Part shown: in pieces, positions 4,842 through 7,270 of the stretch | Position numbering within the stretch: the first letter of the stretch is position 1 | How the letters are laid out: every line of letters starts with the position of its first letter | From: an uncultured Clostridia bacterium | GTDB lineage: Bacteria; Bacillota; Clostridia; Peptostreptococcales; Anaerovoracaceae | DNA length: 7,270 nt | Direction of reading: 5' to 3' | NCBI GenBank assembly: GCA_934247125.1 | Contig: CAKQIZ010000085.1 | Coordinates: 1 to 7,270 of the forward strand | Notes under the pieces: generated by a model | What the model saw: only the letters and a program-made list of their open reading frames with translations | Database searches by the model: none | Told to the model about the DNA's origin: nothing | Made by a program: the position numbers and the translations under genes

Positions 4842-5957
4842 TCAGATCAGTAATTGCGTAAGCCCCTCTTTAAGACAGCTGAGGCCGTGCGCGGGGTTTT
4901 CCTCCGGCAGCAGCAGCGTCGTATTTCCGGGAAGCGCGCCAAAGCCCTTCGGCTCCCGCGCGGCAAACACCAGCATGTGACTGTATTCCAGCTGCTCCTG
5001 CTCCAGCATGCGCGCCACCATGCCGCTTTCATCGCGCATCACCCGCGCGGAGAGCAGCAGCCCCTGACAGGCGTACAGATCATCCACCGATGCAATCGTA
5101 TTGACCACGATCAGCTCCGTTTCGCGGTCCACCCATGCGATCTGGTGCGAAATCGATTGATCCGCCAGCGATTGTGAAACGCTGATCAGCGCCTCGCAGG
5201 CAGCGGCGGCCGCCGTGGGGAGCACGTCCTCCGTGGGGCAGTTGTCCAGCATCAGCATAACGGAGTGCGCCACCGGCAGCGAAGCCTCGCGCACCACCAT
5301 GCGGTCGTACTTTTCGCTCAGCTTCCAGTGAATGCTGCGCAGCGGGTCGCCCTCGTGGTAATCGCGCAGTCCGAATAGCTCGCTCGGATCGTCTCCGGCG
5401 CGCACCGGCGAATAGCGGTCGCTCTCAATATCGGGAAGGTCGGGCGTGCGCAGTTCGATGTCCACGGGAAAGGTTTCCGGAAGAATCAGCGCCGCGCCGT
5501 CCGCGCCGATCCGCGCCCGCTTGGAAAACAGGCCGATCGGGTCAACGATGCGCAGCTGCTCGATCTCGATGCGCAGCTTGCCGCAGCTTGGGCTGACGGC
5601 CTGAAAGGCGATCTCCGCGCCGCCGCGGCAGGCGGAGGCTTCAAGCCCGTCCAGCTTCTGTTCCTCGCCCGTCAGCAGGTTCAGTACGCGCCCACGCGCG
5701 CGCAGGCGCATCGCGCCGATAAAGGCTCTGCCGCGAATCTGAATGCGCACGGTAAACGCGCGGTTCTTCGCGCAGGTTTCGGGCGCTTCAATGTAGATTC
5801 GTGGCTTCGCCGCGGCGCACAGCAGCAATATCAGCGAAAGCACGGCTGCTGCCGCCATGCTCAGCAGCAGCGCCGCGTATAAATTGCGCTTCGTCAGTAT
5901 CCAGCAGATCAATACGGCCAGCAGCGCCGTCAGGGTTGTCAGGCGTTTCGAGCGCAT
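4842..5957 (-). CDS. DUF58 domain membrane protein (371 aa)
   Basis: Two hydrophobic segments near the N-terminus (about 8-24 and 27-47) anchor the protein, followed by a beta-rich region and the DUF58 signature RDYHEGDPLRSIHWK (198-212), continuing to MVVREAS (220-226). DUF58 proteins are commonly encoded next to MoxR ATPases and TgpA-like transglutaminases, and their C-terminal part resembles a von Willebrand A fold. The MIDAS-like position reads MLMLDNCPTED (234-244), which keeps the first Asp (238) but lacks the DxSxS pattern, so metal binding there is doubtful. The ATG follows the stop codon of the MoxR gene after only 3 bp, and AGGTGA inside the end of that gene (5965-5970) serves as ribosome binding site, indicating coupled translation. 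The exact function is not established; an envelope or protein-complex assembly role with the MoxR ATPase is inferred from the family. Confidence 0.95.
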   Translation of the reverse strand: MRSKRLTTLTALLAVLICWILTKRNLYAALLLSMAAAAVLSLILLLCAAAKPRIYIEAPETCAKNRAFTVRIQIRGRAFIGAMRLRARGRVLNLLTGEEQKLDGLEASACRGGAEIAFQAVSPSCGKLRIEIEQLRIVDPIGLFSKRARIGADGAALILPETFPVDIELRTPDLPDIESDRYSPVRAGDDPSELFGLRDYHEGDPLRSIHWKLSEKYDRMVVREASLPVAHSVMLMLDNCPTEDVLPTAAAAACEALISVSQSLADQSISHQIAWVDRETELIVVNTIASVDDLYACQGLLLSARVMRDESGMVARMLEQEQLEYSHMLVFAAREPKGFGALPGNTTLLLPEENPAHGLSCLKEGLTQLLI

Positions 5958-5960
5958 CTC

Positions 5961-6896
5961 TTATTCACCTGCCATGGGCGTCGGCACCCGGTCGAGTACG
6001 TCGCGAACGACGGTTTCCGGCGTGATCTGCTCCATTCGGGATTTCGCCTGCAGCACCAGTCTGTGCCCGCATACGTCGCCAAATACGTCCATCACGTCTT
6101 CGGGAATCACAAAATCGCGTCCCTGAACATAGGCGCGCGCCTGCGCCATTTTCAGCACGGCCAGCGATCCGCGCGGGCTGACGCCCAGCAGCACCGCCGC
6201 GTGCTCGTGCGTCGCCTCGGAGAGATGGGAAATGTATTCCACGATGGCGCGATCCGCGCCCACCTCAGATACGTTCTTCTGCATCTCGCGGATGCCGTCG
6301 GCGTCGGTCACGCGCTCCACGCTGTCCAGCGGGTTGCTGGAGCGGCGGTCGGTCAGAATGTTTACCAGGCTGGCAAAGTCAGGGCGGCCGATCTGCATAC
6401 GGATCATGAATCGGTCGAGCTGCGCCTGCGGCAGCAGCTGCGTGCCCGCCGTGCCCACCGGGTTCTGCGTCGCGATGACCGTGAACGGATCGGGCACGGG
6501 GTGCGTCACGCCGTCGATGGTCACCTGCCGTTCCTCCATCACCTCCAGCAGCGCCGATTGCGTCTTGCTGGACGTGCGGTTGATTTCGTCCGCCAGCAGC
6601 AGGTTGCACATTACTGCGCCCGGCTTGTACTGGAGCGCGCCGCTCGCCTTGTCGTATACGGAAAAGCCGATGATGTCGGAGGGCACCATATCGGAGGTAA
6701 ACTGAATGCGCCGGTAGTCGATGCCCATTGCGCGGCTGAATGCCAGCGCCAGCGTGGTCTTGCCCACGCCCGGCACGTCCTCCAGCAGAATGTGTCCGCG
6801 GGACAGGATCGCCATCAGCGTGCGCGCGATGACGTCGTCCTTGCCGACGATAACCTTGCCAACTTCGTTCAGAATTCTTTCAGCCTGTGCGTTCAT
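5961..6896 (-). CDS. MoxR-family AAA+ ATPase (311 aa)
   Basis: A complete MoxR-type ATPase of typical length. The Walker A loop is VPGVGKTT (41-48, Lys46), Walker B is LLLADEIN (99-106), sensor 1 lies in ATQNP (Asn145), the probable arginine finger is in QLDRF (Arg162), and sensor 2 lies in SPRG (Arg242). The family's VMEERQVT strand (119-126) is present. MoxR proteins are thought to act as chaperone-like machines that assemble or activate partner proteins, often VWA or DUF58 proteins, which here is the next gene. The protein is cytoplasmic. The start is supported by GAAAGGG (6907-6913) ten bases upstream. It lies 36 bp after the DUF4430 gene. All catalytic motifs are intact, so it should be an active ATPase. 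I give no symbol because family members carry many names. Confidence 0.97.
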   Translation of the reverse strand: MNAQAERILNEVGKVIVGKDDVIARTLMAILSRGHILLEDVPGVGKTTLALAFSRAMGIDYRRIQFTSDMVPSDIIGFSVYDKASGALQYKPGAVMCNLLLADEINRTSSKTQSALLEVMEERQVTIDGVTHPVPDPFTVIATQNPVGTAGTQLLPQAQLDRFMIRMQIGRPDFASLVNILTDRRSSNPLDSVERVTDADGIREMQKNVSEVGADRAIVEYISHLSEATHEHAAVLLGVSPRGSLAVLKMAQARAYVQGRDFVIPEDVMDVFGDVCGHRLVLQAKSRMEQITPETVVRDVLDRVPTPMAGE

Positions 6897-6932
6897 TTAT
6901 ATCCAACCCTTTCTGTGCCGCGGCAAGCCCGC

Positions 6933-7270
6933 TCACCATTCCTTGTAATAGTTTTCTCCGTCCATTCCGAGGCCGACGTCCTTACCGTAGGCCAGCGTGT
7001 AGCGCAGCCGCACCACGTCGCCGTCCTGCGGGAACACCTCGGACATGCTTCTTCCGACATACTGCCCGTTCACCGAATACATCCATCCGGAGCCCTGCGT
7101 AAAGTCAAATTCGCCAAGGCTGTTTTCGTGGTATACGTTCAGCCACATCAGCCCATCCTCGTCGATGGCGGCGGCAAGATCCGGCGGAATGGAATAGCCG
7201 CTGGTGATGCCGTCCTTGATCAGATGTGCCAGATAGAATCCGTCGGTCAGCGTGCCGCTGTACTGGTATT
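6933..7270 (-). CDS. DUF4430 domain protein, C-terminal part (N-terminus outside window)
   Basis: The reading frame is open from the window edge to the TGA at 6933-6935, giving the last 112 complete codons; the ATG at 7146-7148 is internal and not the true start. Motifs GSGWMYSVNG and DGDVVRLRYTL match the DUF4430 domain, a small beta domain related to the C-terminal part of transcobalamin and intrinsic factor. It is usually found near the C-terminus of secreted or surface Firmicutes proteins, often beside cyclase-type repeats. The preceding stretch (DGFYLAHLIKDGITSGYSIP) is probably a linker or the start of the domain. An extracellular location is inferred from the family, since the signal peptide is not in view. 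It is the first gene here of the probable operon with the MoxR ATPase, 36 bp downstream. Confidence 0.8.
   Translation of the reverse strand, partial: YQYSGTLTDGFYLAHLIKDGITSGYSIPPDLAAAIDEDGLMWLNVYHENSLGEFDFTQGSGWMYSVNGQYVGRSMSEVFPQDGDVVRLRYTLAYGKDVGLGMDGENYYKEW

Noticed and set aside
6916..6925. 10-bp palindrome TGCCGCGGCA between the DUF4430 and MoxR genes
   Set aside because: It has no loop and no T tract, is short, and is expected by chance in GC-rich DNA. It is too weak to call an operator or terminator.

Overview
The window reads as accessory chromosomal DNA from a moderately GC-rich anaerobic Firmicute, probably a Clostridia-type gut or sediment organism. The grounds are strong AGGAGG-like ribosome binding sites, tightly packed co-directional genes, a clostridial-style MoxR/DUF58/transglutaminase membrane operon, and Cys-rich iron-sulfur-type proteins typical of anaerobes. 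I cannot name a species. Every gene I accept lies on the minus strand, so transcription runs from the high coordinates to the low ones.

Right part (7270 down to 2501): the C-terminal end of a DUF4430-domain protein is followed by a MoxR-family AAA+ ATPase, a membrane DUF58 protein and a large multi-pass membrane protein with an extracytoplasmic transglutaminase-like domain. Gaps are 36, 3 and 13 bp, so this is probably one operon. MoxR, DUF58 and TgpA-like transglutaminase form a widespread trio thought to act at the cell envelope. Here the transglutaminase-like domain lacks the usual catalytic Cys (Asp509 sits there) and has Glu573 in place of the usual Asp, while His557 is kept. It may be a pseudoenzyme or have a different chemistry.

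Middle (2420 down to 1025): two tandem DUF2284 (predicted metal-binding) paralogues are separated by 13 bp. Their ten shared cysteines suggest iron-sulfur ligation. The first also carries an N-terminal segment resembling the homing-endonuclease-associated repeat (HNH_repeat), an unexpected fusion.

Left part (1024 down to 1): a 220-bp gap holds a near-consensus minus-strand sigma70 promoter, then a run of predicted hairpins ending in a GC-rich stem with five T residues, only 35 nt before the next start codon. This looks like a structured leader with an attenuator, or a small RNA of roughly 135 nt. A hydrophobic, basic-tailed peptide frame lies on the opposite strand of the same stretch. Next come two unknown small genes (63 and 65 codons) overlapping by ATGA, then a 99-residue Cys-rich small-domain protein (PF04071 type) that ends in a strong hairpin terminator. 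Three of the eight proteins in the window are therefore Cys-rich predicted metal-binding proteins of poorly known function.
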